From: Acidobacteriota bacterium
Lineage (GTDB): Bacteria; Acidobacteriota; Terriglobia; UBA7540; JAPUME01
Assembly: GCA_027294185.1 (NCBI GenBank)
Contig: JAPUME010000314.1
Location: forward strand, 1-5,793
Reading direction: 5' to 3'
DNA: 5,793 nucleotides
Both the position numbers and the translations under genes were made by a program. The number at the start of each line of letters is the position of its first letter. The first letter of the stretch is position 1. The notes below the pieces were generated by a model. The model saw only the letters and a program-made list of their open reading frames with translations. It searched no databases and had not been told where the DNA came from. Below, piece by piece: positions 1 to 5,457 of the stretch.

Positions 1-219
1 ATAGTGGAAGCTGACCTGCGGTCTTGCAACGCCTTTGGCAGGGGAGGCCATGGTGTAGGCAAAAGGGGTGATGAAAGCGCCCGTCTGCCCCTCCCAGTTC
101 AATCCCTGCGCAGACGCGTGGCGGGGCGAAGCCACGAAAAACATGATTCCCGCTGCCAGAATCATTGCCGTGCGAGCGGCAGTCGAGATACGCCCCGAAT
201 AAGTAGAATTTGTTTTCAT
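1..219 (-). CDS. Exported protein of unknown function, N-terminal part (runs off the left edge)
   Basis: On the minus strand an ATG at 219-217 opens a frame of 73 codons with no stop before the window edge. It is preceded by AAGGAG (229-234) at a 9-base spacing, an excellent ribosome binding site that fixes the start. The product begins MKTNSTYSGR, then has a hydrophobic stretch at about residues 18-31 (AMILAAGIMFFVA) and an A-S-A motif at 35-37, so signal peptidase I would likely cut between Ala37 and Gln38. The mature start, QGLNWEGQTGAFITPFAYT, is rich in Gly and aromatic residues, as in outer-membrane beta-barrel or surface proteins. From memory it resembles hypothetical exported proteins common in Acidobacteriota. 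The gene is transcribed away from ggt. Existence and export are well supported; the function is not known and only the N-terminus is visible. Confidence 0.82.
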   Translation of the reverse strand, partial: MKTNSTYSGRISTAARTAMILAAGIMFFVASPRHASAQGLNWEGQTGAFITPFAYTMASPAKGVARPQVSFHY

Positions 220-228
220 AGCAAATCT

Positions 229-234
229 CTCCTT
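229..234 (-). promoter_or_regulatory. Strong Shine-Dalgarno site of the left-edge exported gene
   Basis: Read on the minus strand this is AAGGAG, lying 9 bases before the ATG at 219-217. It is the best ribosome binding site in the window and is the main reason to call a minus-strand gene here rather than the overlapping plus-strand open frame. Confidence 0.85.
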
Positions 235-277
235 GACCTTTTGATAGACGTCGAATCCCTGCCGAGGCGACAGGCAT

Positions 278-306
278 TCCGCCGCGACGCTTAACCTATC
301 GGCGGA
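278..306. repeat. Inverted repeat TCCGCCG / CGGCGGA
   Basis: Seven-base perfect arms at 278-284 and 300-306 are separated by a 15-base spacer that includes an A+T-rich core. No T-run follows on either strand, so it is not a standard intrinsic terminator. The position, about 60-85 bases upstream of the minus-strand start codon, fits either a regulator binding site or a leader hairpin. Function is inferred only from symmetry and place. Confidence 0.4.
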
Positions 307-348
307 GAGGGAGAAATTGTTAACTGTTGTTTTCCTGGATTTGGACAT

Positions 349-376
349 TTGACTACGAATATTAGTGGCTCCTAAT
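349..376 (+). promoter_or_regulatory. Candidate ggt promoter with an overlapping palindrome
   Basis: TTGACT (five of six matches to the -35 consensus) and CCTAAT (four of six to the -10) are 16 bases apart. The spacer and the -10 box contain the imperfect palindrome ATTAG-N6-CTAAT (361-376), the usual position for a repressor operator. Transcription would begin near 383 and give a leader of about 65 bases before ggt. The -10 match is weak and promoter preferences of this organism are unknown, so this is only a candidate. Confidence 0.28.
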
Positions 377-390
377 GAACATGGAATCGG

Positions 391-411
391 CCCCGGTAAT
401 GGCTTCCGGGG
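391..411 (+). other. GC-rich hairpin in the probable ggt leader
   Basis: CCCCGG (391-396) and CCGGGG (406-411) pair perfectly across a 9-base loop. It sits 38 bases before the ggt ATG at 450. No T-run follows, so it is not a canonical terminator. It could stabilise the 5' end of the transcript or be a protein site. The structure is seen directly in the sequence; any role is inference. Confidence 0.4.
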
Positions 412-449
412 TGAAAGTGTGCTACTTAGTTTTGGCAGAGCCTGGTTAA

Positions 450-2231
450 ATGTTTTTGGCGAAAGGGAAAATGTTTTCCACGAAGACAGGACGACAAAAA
501 AGTTCAACCGTGCAAGATCCCCCGGTTTTTCTCCTGCGCAGGTCCGCGGGAATTGTGCTGGCGGTTTTACTGGCGGTTTTCCCCGTTGCCCGTGTGCTTG
601 TCTCGGCCACGGGTGAGCCGGTCCGCGCCAGGCATGCCATGGTGGTCACTGATGAAGACCACGCCACTCGGGTCGGGTTGCGAATCTTGAAAGACGGCGG
701 CAACGCCGTCGATGCCGCCATTGCCGTAGGCTTTGCCCTGGCCGTCACCTATCCGAGGGCGGGGAACCTGGGTGGCGGCGGATTTATGCTGGTCCGCCTC
801 CGTGACGGAGGCTCGACGTTCTTCGATTTCCGTGAGCGCGCACCCTCCGCTTCCACACGGGATATGTACTTTGAAAAGGCGAGGGATTCCCTCCAAGGCA
901 GCATCGTAGGCTACCGCGCCGCCGGAGTGCCCGGCACGGTTCGCGGCTTTGACCTTGCCTGGCGAAAGTTCGGAAGCAAGCCCTGGGCGGAGTTGGTCCG
1001 GCCTGCGAAGGAGTTGGCGGAAGAAGGGTTTCCGGTAAGCCACTCTTTGGCTCGTTCCCTGCGAGGGGCCCGGGCCAAGCTGGAAAAGTTTCCCGAGTCC
1101 CGGCGCATCTTCCTCCGCGATGGGCGCTTATTCGAACCCGGCGACCGTCTGCTGCAGCCCGAGTTGGGGGCGACGCTCGGACGCATTGCCGAGGCGGGCG
1201 CCGACGGGTTTTACGAGGGCCCGACGGCGGAGCTCCTCAGTGCCGACATGTCACGAAACGACGGCCTGATCACGAAGCAGGATTTGGGGTCCTATGTCGC
1301 CGTCGAACGGCAGCCCCTGCGGGGAAGCTACCGCGGGTATGAAATTCTGAGCGCCCCGCCGCCGAGCTCAGGCGGAGCAGGCGTCATTCAGATGCTCAAT
1401 ATGCTGGAGGGCACCGGCTACGAAAACGCCGGAGTGGGATCGGCTGCGGCGATTCATCGTGTGGGGGAGATGATGCGACTCTACTTCGCCGACCGGGCTG
1501 CCTATTTCGGCGATCCGGATTACGCGGAGATTCCTCTCGCCCGCCTGCTCAGCAAGGAGTATGCCGCCGAACGTCGCGCCAGGATTGACCCTGAGAGCAT
1601 CACTCCCAGTTCTACGATCGGCGCCGGGAAGGTCATCGCCTATGAGAGCAGCGATACCACGCACTATTCCATAGTGGACGCCGAGGGAAACGCCGTCGCC
1701 GTCACCTACACCCTGAACAGTGCCTACGGGTCGGGCGTCACGGCGGCAGGGACCGGGGTTCTGCTCAACAATGAGATGGATGACTTCACCATCCGGCCCG
1801 GGCAGCCGAACCAGTTCGGGCTTCTGCAGAGCGAGAACAATACTATTGAACCCGGCAAACGGCCGCTCTCCGCCATGACGCCCACGATTGTCGTTTACAA
1901 CGACAAACCATTTCTGGTCCTCGGCGCCGCCGGAGGGCCGCGCATTATCTCTACCGTTCTTCAAGTGATTTTGAACGTCATCGATTTCAAGATGGATGTC
2001 CGCCAGGCCATCGAATGGCCCCGCTTCCATCATCAATGGATGCCGGACCAGTTGGAGGTGGAGCGGCTCGGTTTTTCTCCCGATACCCTGGAGTTGTTGC
2101 GGAAGCGCGGCCATGTCCTGAACGTTCGCGGGGGCATCGCCAACGGTCATGCTATCCATATTGATGCGGATGCCGGATGGCTGTTTGGTGCGCCCGATTC
2201 CCGCTCCCACGGCTCGGCGCGAGGGTATTGA
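450..2231 (+). CDS. ggt: Gamma-glutamyltransferase (glutathione hydrolase) precursor
   Basis: Transfers the gamma-glutamyl group of glutathione and related compounds to water or an amino acid, in the periplasm or outside the cell. At 593 residues it is close to the 580 of the E. coli enzyme. Residues 32-53 form the hydrophobic part of a signal peptide with likely cleavage after V-S-A53. The large subunit has GNAVDAAIA (about 84-92), GNLGGGGFM (105-113) and DFRE with Arg128, equivalent to the E. coli carboxylate-binding Arg114. Autocleavage is expected before Thr403 in DTTHYS. Thr421, Asn423, Asp445 in NNEMDDF, Ser474 and the oxyanion pair Gly495-Gly496 match known active-site residues; Glu442 replaces E. 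coli Gln430, and Ala475 replaces Ser463. A lid loop is present with Phe456 in place of Tyr444. The start is uncertain: ATG 450 has a weak ribosome site, ATG 471 follows AAAGGG closely, and GTG 510 would give a more usual signal peptide. Function is very secure. Confidence 0.96.
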   Translation: MFLAKGKMFSTKTGRQKSSTVQDPPVFLLRRSAGIVLAVLLAVFPVARVLVSATGEPVRARHAMVVTDEDHATRVGLRILKDGGNAVDAAIAVGFALAVTYPRAGNLGGGGFMLVRLRDGGSTFFDFRERAPSASTRDMYFEKARDSLQGSIVGYRAAGVPGTVRGFDLAWRKFGSKPWAELVRPAKELAEEGFPVSHSLARSLRGARAKLEKFPESRRIFLRDGRLFEPGDRLLQPELGATLGRIAEAGADGFYEGPTAELLSADMSRNDGLITKQDLGSYVAVERQPLRGSYRGYEILSAPPPSSGGAGVIQMLNMLEGTGYENAGVGSAAAIHRVGEMMRLYFADRAAYFGDPDYAEIPLARLLSKEYAAERRARIDPESITPSSTIGAGKVIAYESSDTTHYSIVDAEGNAVAVTYTLNSAYGSGVTAAGTGVLLNNEMDDFTIRPGQPNQFGLLQSENNTIEPGKRPLSAMTPTIVVYNDKPFLVLGAAGGPRIISTVLQVILNVIDFKMDVRQAIEWPRFHHQWMPDQLEVERLGFSPDTLELLRKRGHVLNVRGGIANGHAIHIDADAGWLFGAPDSRSHGSARGY

Positions 2232-2271
2232 GGCCGAACCGACTGCGCTCGTTTGGCCCCATCCTTCGGGG
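2232..2271 (+). terminator. Hairpin after ggt, possible weak terminator
   Basis: Immediately after the ggt stop codon, GGCCGAAC (2232-2239) pairs with GTTTGGCC (2251-2258) with one G-T wobble across an 11-base loop. A competing small hairpin, CCCC/GGGG, spans 2257-2271 and shares bases with the first. There is no following T-run, so intrinsic termination would be inefficient. The mutually exclusive stems could also be chance in GC-rich DNA. Its place, between ggt and a promoter-like sequence, is what suggests a boundary. Confidence 0.35.
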
Positions 2272-2277
2272 TAAAGA

Positions 2278-2286
2278 TGCTATATT
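2278..2286 (+). promoter_or_regulatory. Extended -10 promoter candidate for accD-folC-plsC
   Basis: TGC directly followed by TATATT (2281-2286) matches the extended -10 form TGnTATAAT with one mismatch in the hexamer. No good -35 lies 16-18 bases upstream, which is tolerated by extended -10 promoters. Transcription would begin near 2293, leaving a leader of about 29 bases that includes the AGGAA ribosome site (2306-2310). This would separate the biosynthetic operon from ggt. Confidence 0.45.
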
Positions 2287-2321
2287 GAGGACACAAAATC
2301 TTGACAGGAACTTGAATTCGA

Positions 2322-3170
2322 ATGGCCTGGTTTAGCAAAAAAAAAGCGCCGCTTGAGGCTCCCAAGGACAAGCATGTCCAGACCGAAGGACTCTGGGTCA
2401 AGTGCGAAAAGTGCAAGCAGATTTTGTGGAAGAAAGACCTGGACGAGAACCTGTATTGCTGCCCGAAGTGTGACTTTCACTTTCGCATGACGGCGAAGGC
2501 GCGGCTCAAGATGCTGTTCGACTCGGGACACTACGTCGAGCGCGACGAAAAGCTTTCAAGCACCGACCCGCTCCATTTTGTTGACCGGAAGAGTTACCGT
2601 GATCGGTTGGCGCTTGCCGAGCAGGCGACGGGCCTTAAAGACGCGCTGGTCAGCGCCGACGGTCTGCTCAATGGCCACCCGGTGGTGATCTGTGCCATGG
2701 AGTTCAACTTTGTCGGCGGCAGCATGGGGGCCGTGGTGGGGGAAAAGATTACTCGTGCCATCGAGCGCGCCATTGAGCATCAACTGCCCCTGGTAGTCGT
2801 TTCCTGCTCGGGCGGAGCGCGCATGATGGAGGGGGCCGTCAGCCTGATGCAGATGACAAAGATTTCCGCCGCCCTGGGGCAGTTGGACAAGATACGCAAA
2901 CCCTACATCTCGGTTCTTACCGACCCCACGACCGGTGGCGTCACGGCCAGCTTCGCCATGCTCGGGGACCTTAACCTTGCCGAACCGCGCGCCTTGATCG
3001 GGTTTGCCGGGCCGCGTGTAATCGAACAGACCATTCGCCAAAAGCTGCCGGAAGGCTTCCAGCGCGCAGAATTCCTCCTGGAACATGGAATGATTGATGC
3101 CATTGTTTCCCGCAAAAACCTCAAGGCCTACCTGGCCAATTCGCTCCATTTCCTCGGCGCCTGGGACTGA
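2322..3170 (+). CDS. accD: Acetyl-CoA carboxylase carboxyltransferase subunit beta
   Basis: With AccA it forms the cytoplasmic carboxyltransferase that moves CO2 from biotinylated AccB to acetyl-CoA, giving malonyl-CoA for fatty-acid synthesis. The 282 residues are slightly shorter than the 304 of E. coli. The N-terminal zinc ribbon is intact: Cys28, Cys31, Cys47 and Cys50, almost the same positions as in E. coli. The crotonase-fold core follows, with FVGGSMGAVVGEK (130-142), SGGARMMEG (163-171) and DPTTGGVTASFA (201-212), the glycine pairs expected to form the oxyanion holes. It ends in the usual GFAGPRVIEQT region (about 224-234) and a short tail. The start ATG has AGGAA at 2306-2310, 11 bases upstream. 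Codons 6-8 are three AAA lysines inside a run of nine A. accA and the biotin subunits are not in this window. It is followed by folC as in E. coli. The identification is secure. Confidence 0.97.
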   Translation: MAWFSKKKAPLEAPKDKHVQTEGLWVKCEKCKQILWKKDLDENLYCCPKCDFHFRMTAKARLKMLFDSGHYVERDEKLSSTDPLHFVDRKSYRDRLALAEQATGLKDALVSADGLLNGHPVVICAMEFNFVGGSMGAVVGEKITRAIERAIEHQLPLVVVSCSGGARMMEGAVSLMQMTKISAALGQLDKIRKPYISVLTDPTTGGVTASFAMLGDLNLAEPRALIGFAGPRVIEQTIRQKLPEGFQRAEFLLEHGMIDAIVSRKNLKAYLANSLHFLGAWD

Positions 3171-3204
3171 TCCTCTTTCCGTTCCCGGAACCCGCATCGC
3201 CCGC

Positions 3205-4572
3205 ATGTCCTACGAGGAGTGCCTGGCCTACCTCGACCCCCTCGGGAACGACATGCTGGGAAGGAAGTTCGGGCTTGAGAAAATCACCGTCCTGCTCGAG
3301 GCGCTGGGCAATCCGCAGCGCAGCTTTCCGAGCGTGAGTGTCGCCGGAACGAACGGCAAGGGGTCCACCTCCGCCCTGCTGGCCGGAATCCTCTCTCTTT
3401 CGGGGAATCGCACGGGTCTTTTTACCTCGCCGCACCTGGTTCGGGTAAACGAGCGAATCAAAATCGACGGGGCTGATATTCGGGATGATGAATTTGCGGA
3501 AGTCTTCTCCGAGGTCCGGCAGGTGGCCGAAAAGGTTCAAAGACAGGGCGGGTGGGAAGAGTCTCCGAGCTATTTTGAGTTCGTGACTGCCACCGCTTTC
3601 CTCCATTTTGCCCGCACGCGGGTGGGGGTAGCCGTTTTGGAGGTGGGATTGGGGGGCCGCTTGGATGCAACTTCGACCGCCGAGCCGGTGCTGGCCCTCA
3701 TTACCAACGTGGACTTCGACCACGAGCGGATTCTCGGCTCGACCCTGGCTGAAATCGCCCGGGAGAAGGCCGGAGTGATTCGCCCTCATCTGCCGGTCCT
3801 GGTGGGAGTGGAGGAACCGGAGGCGCTGAGGGAGATTCAAAAGCGGGCGAAGGAATTGGGGGCGGAGTGTTTGGAGGTCCGAAACTTCGCCAGGGTTACC
3901 AACCTCCGCAGCTTCCAGGGTTTCCCTTGCTTTGATCTCAGCATTAAGTTCTCGGGGGGCGAGGAGCGTTTCCCGAACGTGTCGGTAGGATTGAGGGGAA
4001 AATTCCAGGTGCGGAACGCTGTCGCCGCGGCCGCCGGGGCCTGGAAGCTGAAACAGGCGGGGATGCCCGTTTCGCGCCGTGCTCTGATCGAGGCCCTTCG
4101 AGAGGTCCGCTGGCCGGGGCGGTTGGAGACGATGGATTTCACACCCCTGCTTCTGGTGGATGGCGCTCACAATCCGGGCGCCGTGCGACAGTTGGCAGAG
4201 TTCCTTTGTGATCATGTACGGCCGCGAAAGGTGCGTTTGATTTACGCCTCCATGCGCGATAAGAATATCTCCGGGATCAGTGAAATCCTTTTTCCCCTGG
4301 CGGAGAAGATTTACCTGACCCAGGTTTCCATGCCGCGAGCGGCCTCTCCCCAGGAGTTGCTTGCATCGGCGAAGATTCGCCCCGCCTGTTTCACCCTGGA
4401 AGCGAATCCGTTGAAGGCGCTGGAGCTGGCGCGGCGGGAGTCGGGACCGGGAGATGTCATCCTTGCCGCGGGCTCTCTATTCCTGGTAGGTGAGATTCAC
4501 AAGGCATTACGCGCGGGAGCGGAAAGCCGGCCGAAATCGGAAATGCACAGACTGTCCAGGATGAACGGGTGA
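3205..4572 (+). CDS. folC: Bifunctional dihydrofolate synthase / folylpolyglutamate synthase
   Basis: An ATP-dependent cytoplasmic ligase of the Mur ligase superfamily that adds glutamate to dihydropteroate and extends the polyglutamate tail of folates. The 455-residue product shows the P-loop GTNGKGST (48-55), TSPHLVRVNERI (74-85), LEVGLGGRLDAT (145-156), TNVDFDHE (167-174), and REKAGVIRP with Lys188, the equivalent of the carbamylated lysine of E. coli. The C-terminal domain has WPGRLE (303-308), DGAHNP (319-324) and AAGSLFLVGEIHKAL near the end. Asp154 and Ala155 lie where E. coli FolC binds pterin, so dihydrofolate synthase activity is likely as well. I chose ATG 3205, 34 bases after the accD stop. 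In-frame ATGs near 3094 would add 37 residues that are only accD read in another frame. The ribosome site is poor (GGAA, 14 bases upstream), so translation may depend on accD. Confidence 0.95.
   Translation: MSYEECLAYLDPLGNDMLGRKFGLEKITVLLEALGNPQRSFPSVSVAGTNGKGSTSALLAGILSLSGNRTGLFTSPHLVRVNERIKIDGADIRDDEFAEVFSEVRQVAEKVQRQGGWEESPSYFEFVTATAFLHFARTRVGVAVLEVGLGGRLDATSTAEPVLALITNVDFDHERILGSTLAEIAREKAGVIRPHLPVLVGVEEPEALREIQKRAKELGAECLEVRNFARVTNLRSFQGFPCFDLSIKFSGGEERFPNVSVGLRGKFQVRNAVAAAAGAWKLKQAGMPVSRRALIEALREVRWPGRLETMDFTPLLLVDGAHNPGAVRQLAEFLCDHVRPRKVRLIYASMRDKNISGISEILFPLAEKIYLTQVSMPRAASPQELLASAKIRPACFTLEANPLKALELARRESGPGDVILAAGSLFLVGEIHKALRAGAESRPKSEMHRLSRMNG
4567..4572 (+). promoter_or_regulatory. 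Ribosome binding site of plsC overlapping the folC stop codon
   Basis: GGGTGA contains GGTGA, complementary to the 3' end of 16S rRNA (UCACC), and its TGA is the folC stop codon. It lies 6 bases before the plsC ATG at 4579. A ribosome ending folC would therefore be sitting on the plsC start signal, which favours translational coupling. Confidence 0.5.
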
Positions 4573-4578
4573 TCGAGC

Positions 4579-5376
4579 ATGAACGAAAGGGCCGAGGTCG
4601 AACCTAAACGGCAGGATGCCTTCGCGTGGCTCAAGAATGGATTGAGTTATGCGCGTTCGCTGGTCTTCACCAACCCGTTGATTTACCTCTATACGGGCGT
4701 GATGGGGACGTTTTCGCTGGTCGGTTCCATCGTGGATTCCGGGGGGCGCTGGCAGCACGGCTGCGCCCGTGTCTGGTCCTGGCTGATTCTGAAGACCAGC
4801 CGCATCGCCGTGCAGGTGGAGGGATTGGAGAACGTGCGGGCGGACCGGCCAACGATCTATTGTGTCAATCACCCCAGCGCCATGGATATTCCCATTCTCT
4901 TCGTCCACCTGAGGGTGCCGTTCCGATTCCTGTCCAAGAGGGTACTGTTCCACGTCCCTTTCCTCGGGTGGCACCTGCGGCGCTCCGGGCATATACCGGT
5001 GGAGCGCAGCCGGCCCCACGAGGCGATGAGGAGTTTTGAGCTTGCGGTTCGGAAGATTCGCGAGGGAAGATCCGTGGTGCTTTTCCCCGAAGGCGCTCGC
5101 AGCCGGGACGGGCGGCTGGGAGGATTCAAGAGAGGCACCTTCCTGCTGGCCGTGGAGGCGCAGGTGCCGCTGGTTCCGATTACGCTGAATGGAACCCGCG
5201 ACGTCCTGCTGCCCGGTTCTTATCATGTGCGCCCGGGTAAACCGGAGATGATCATCCACCCGCCGATTGAGACCGATGGGCTTACCCCCGGAGACGTCGC
5301 GGCGTTTAGCGAACGGGTTCGCCAACAGATTGCCTCCCGGTTTCGTTCCCCCGGAGATGCAGAGGGGGGAGGGTAG
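4579..5376 (+). CDS. plsC: 1-acyl-sn-glycerol-3-phosphate acyltransferase (lysophosphatidate acyltransferase)
   Basis: Acylates lysophosphatidic acid at position 2 to make phosphatidic acid, at the inner face of the cytoplasmic membrane. All four blocks of the PlsC/LPLAT family are visible: the catalytic H-x4-D in NHPSAMD (His98, Asp103), block II around GHIPVERS (137-144, Arg143), block III FPEGARS (169-175, Glu171) and block IV VPLVPITLNGT (196-206). Residues about 33-52 are hydrophobic and could enter or attach to the membrane. Length 265 is normal for the family. It starts 6 bases after folC and so belongs to the same transcript. The C-terminus ends in a glycine-rich tail, DAEGGG, coded by a G-rich stretch. 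Family membership is secure. The exact acyl acceptor is inferred, since related enzymes in this family acylate other lipids. Confidence 0.92.
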   Translation: MNERAEVEPKRQDAFAWLKNGLSYARSLVFTNPLIYLYTGVMGTFSLVGSIVDSGGRWQHGCARVWSWLILKTSRIAVQVEGLENVRADRPTIYCVNHPSAMDIPILFVHLRVPFRFLSKRVLFHVPFLGWHLRRSGHIPVERSRPHEAMRSFELAVRKIREGRSVVLFPEGARSRDGRLGGFKRGTFLLAVEAQVPLVPITLNGTRDVLLPGSYHVRPGKPEMIIHPPIETDGLTPGDVAAFSERVRQQIASRFRSPGDAEGGG

Positions 5377-5393
5377 CGCGGAAAGAAAATTCG

Positions 5394-5419
5394 TGCCGCC
5401 GCGGGGTTCCCGCACGGCA
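5394..5419 (+). terminator. Two-part hairpin after plsC
   Basis: TGCCG (5394-5398) pairs with CGGCA (5415-5419), and inside it GCGGG (5401-5405) pairs with CCCGC (5409-5413) over a GTT loop, with a CC/A internal bulge. This gives ten base pairs, almost all G-C, 18 bases after the plsC stop codon. The T-run of an intrinsic terminator is missing (CATATCCTCT follows), so it may be a weak terminator or a transcript-stabilising or processing structure. The next gene may still be co-transcribed. Confidence 0.42.
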
Positions 5420-5443
5420 TCATATCCTCTAGAGAGTTTGCGA

Positions 5444-5451
5444 AAGGAAGG
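5444..5451 (+). promoter_or_regulatory. Ribosome binding site that selects the TTG start at 5458
   Basis: AAGGAAGG lies 6 bases before TTG 5458. A TGA at 5452-5454 closes the same reading frame just upstream, and the next in-frame ATG is only at 5656, inside the mature protein. Together these make TTG the best start. Confidence 0.65.
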
Positions 5452-5457
5452 TGAAGG

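Larger units (their letters stand above)
220..449. promoter_or_regulatory. Divergent intergenic region between the left-edge gene and ggt
   Basis: This 230-base non-coding stretch is visibly richer in A+T around 310-380 than the flanking genes and must carry the start signals of two genes pointing away from each other. It holds three inverted repeats (listed separately), a GTTAAC palindrome near 319-324 and a GACGTC palindrome near 249. No tRNA or credible small gene was seen. The best plus-strand promoter candidate is TTGACT (349-354), 16 bases, CCTAAT (371-376). No convincing minus-strand promoter was found; candidate -10 boxes such as TATCAA near 241-246 lack a partner -35. Confidence 0.6.

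Noticed and set aside
4..294. Plus-strand open frame of 96 codons at the left edge
   Set aside because: It lies antisense to the left-edge gene, has no ribosome site or recognisable protein features, and runs into the divergent regulatory region.
1368..2210. Minus-strand open frame of 280 codons opposite ggt
   Set aside because: Overlaps the conserved small subunit of Ggt; no recognisable motifs and a typical reverse-frame composition.
2301..2306. Perfect TTGACA hexamer before accD
   Set aside because: A -10 box at the usual spacing would fall inside accD at about 2324 (GGCCTG), which is not promoter-like, and the transcript would lack the accD start.
3094..3204. In-frame upstream extension of folC from ATG 3094
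   Set aside because: The added 37 residues are read from the 3' end of accD in another frame, show no family similarity, and MSYEECLAYL at 3205 matches where FolC proteins normally begin.
3121..4215. Minus-strand open frame of 364 codons opposite folC
   Set aside because: A shadow of GC-rich codon usage: low-complexity Arg, Gly, Pro and His-rich translation, no motifs, and fully antisense to a certain gene.
4507..5415. Minus-strand open frame of 302 codons opposite plsC
   Set aside because: Antisense to a gene with all four acyltransferase blocks; the translation shows no domain and no ribosome site precedes it.
5427..5434. CTCTAGAG palindrome before the right-edge gene
   Set aside because: Eight bases are too short to be meaningful alone and there is no second copy nearby.
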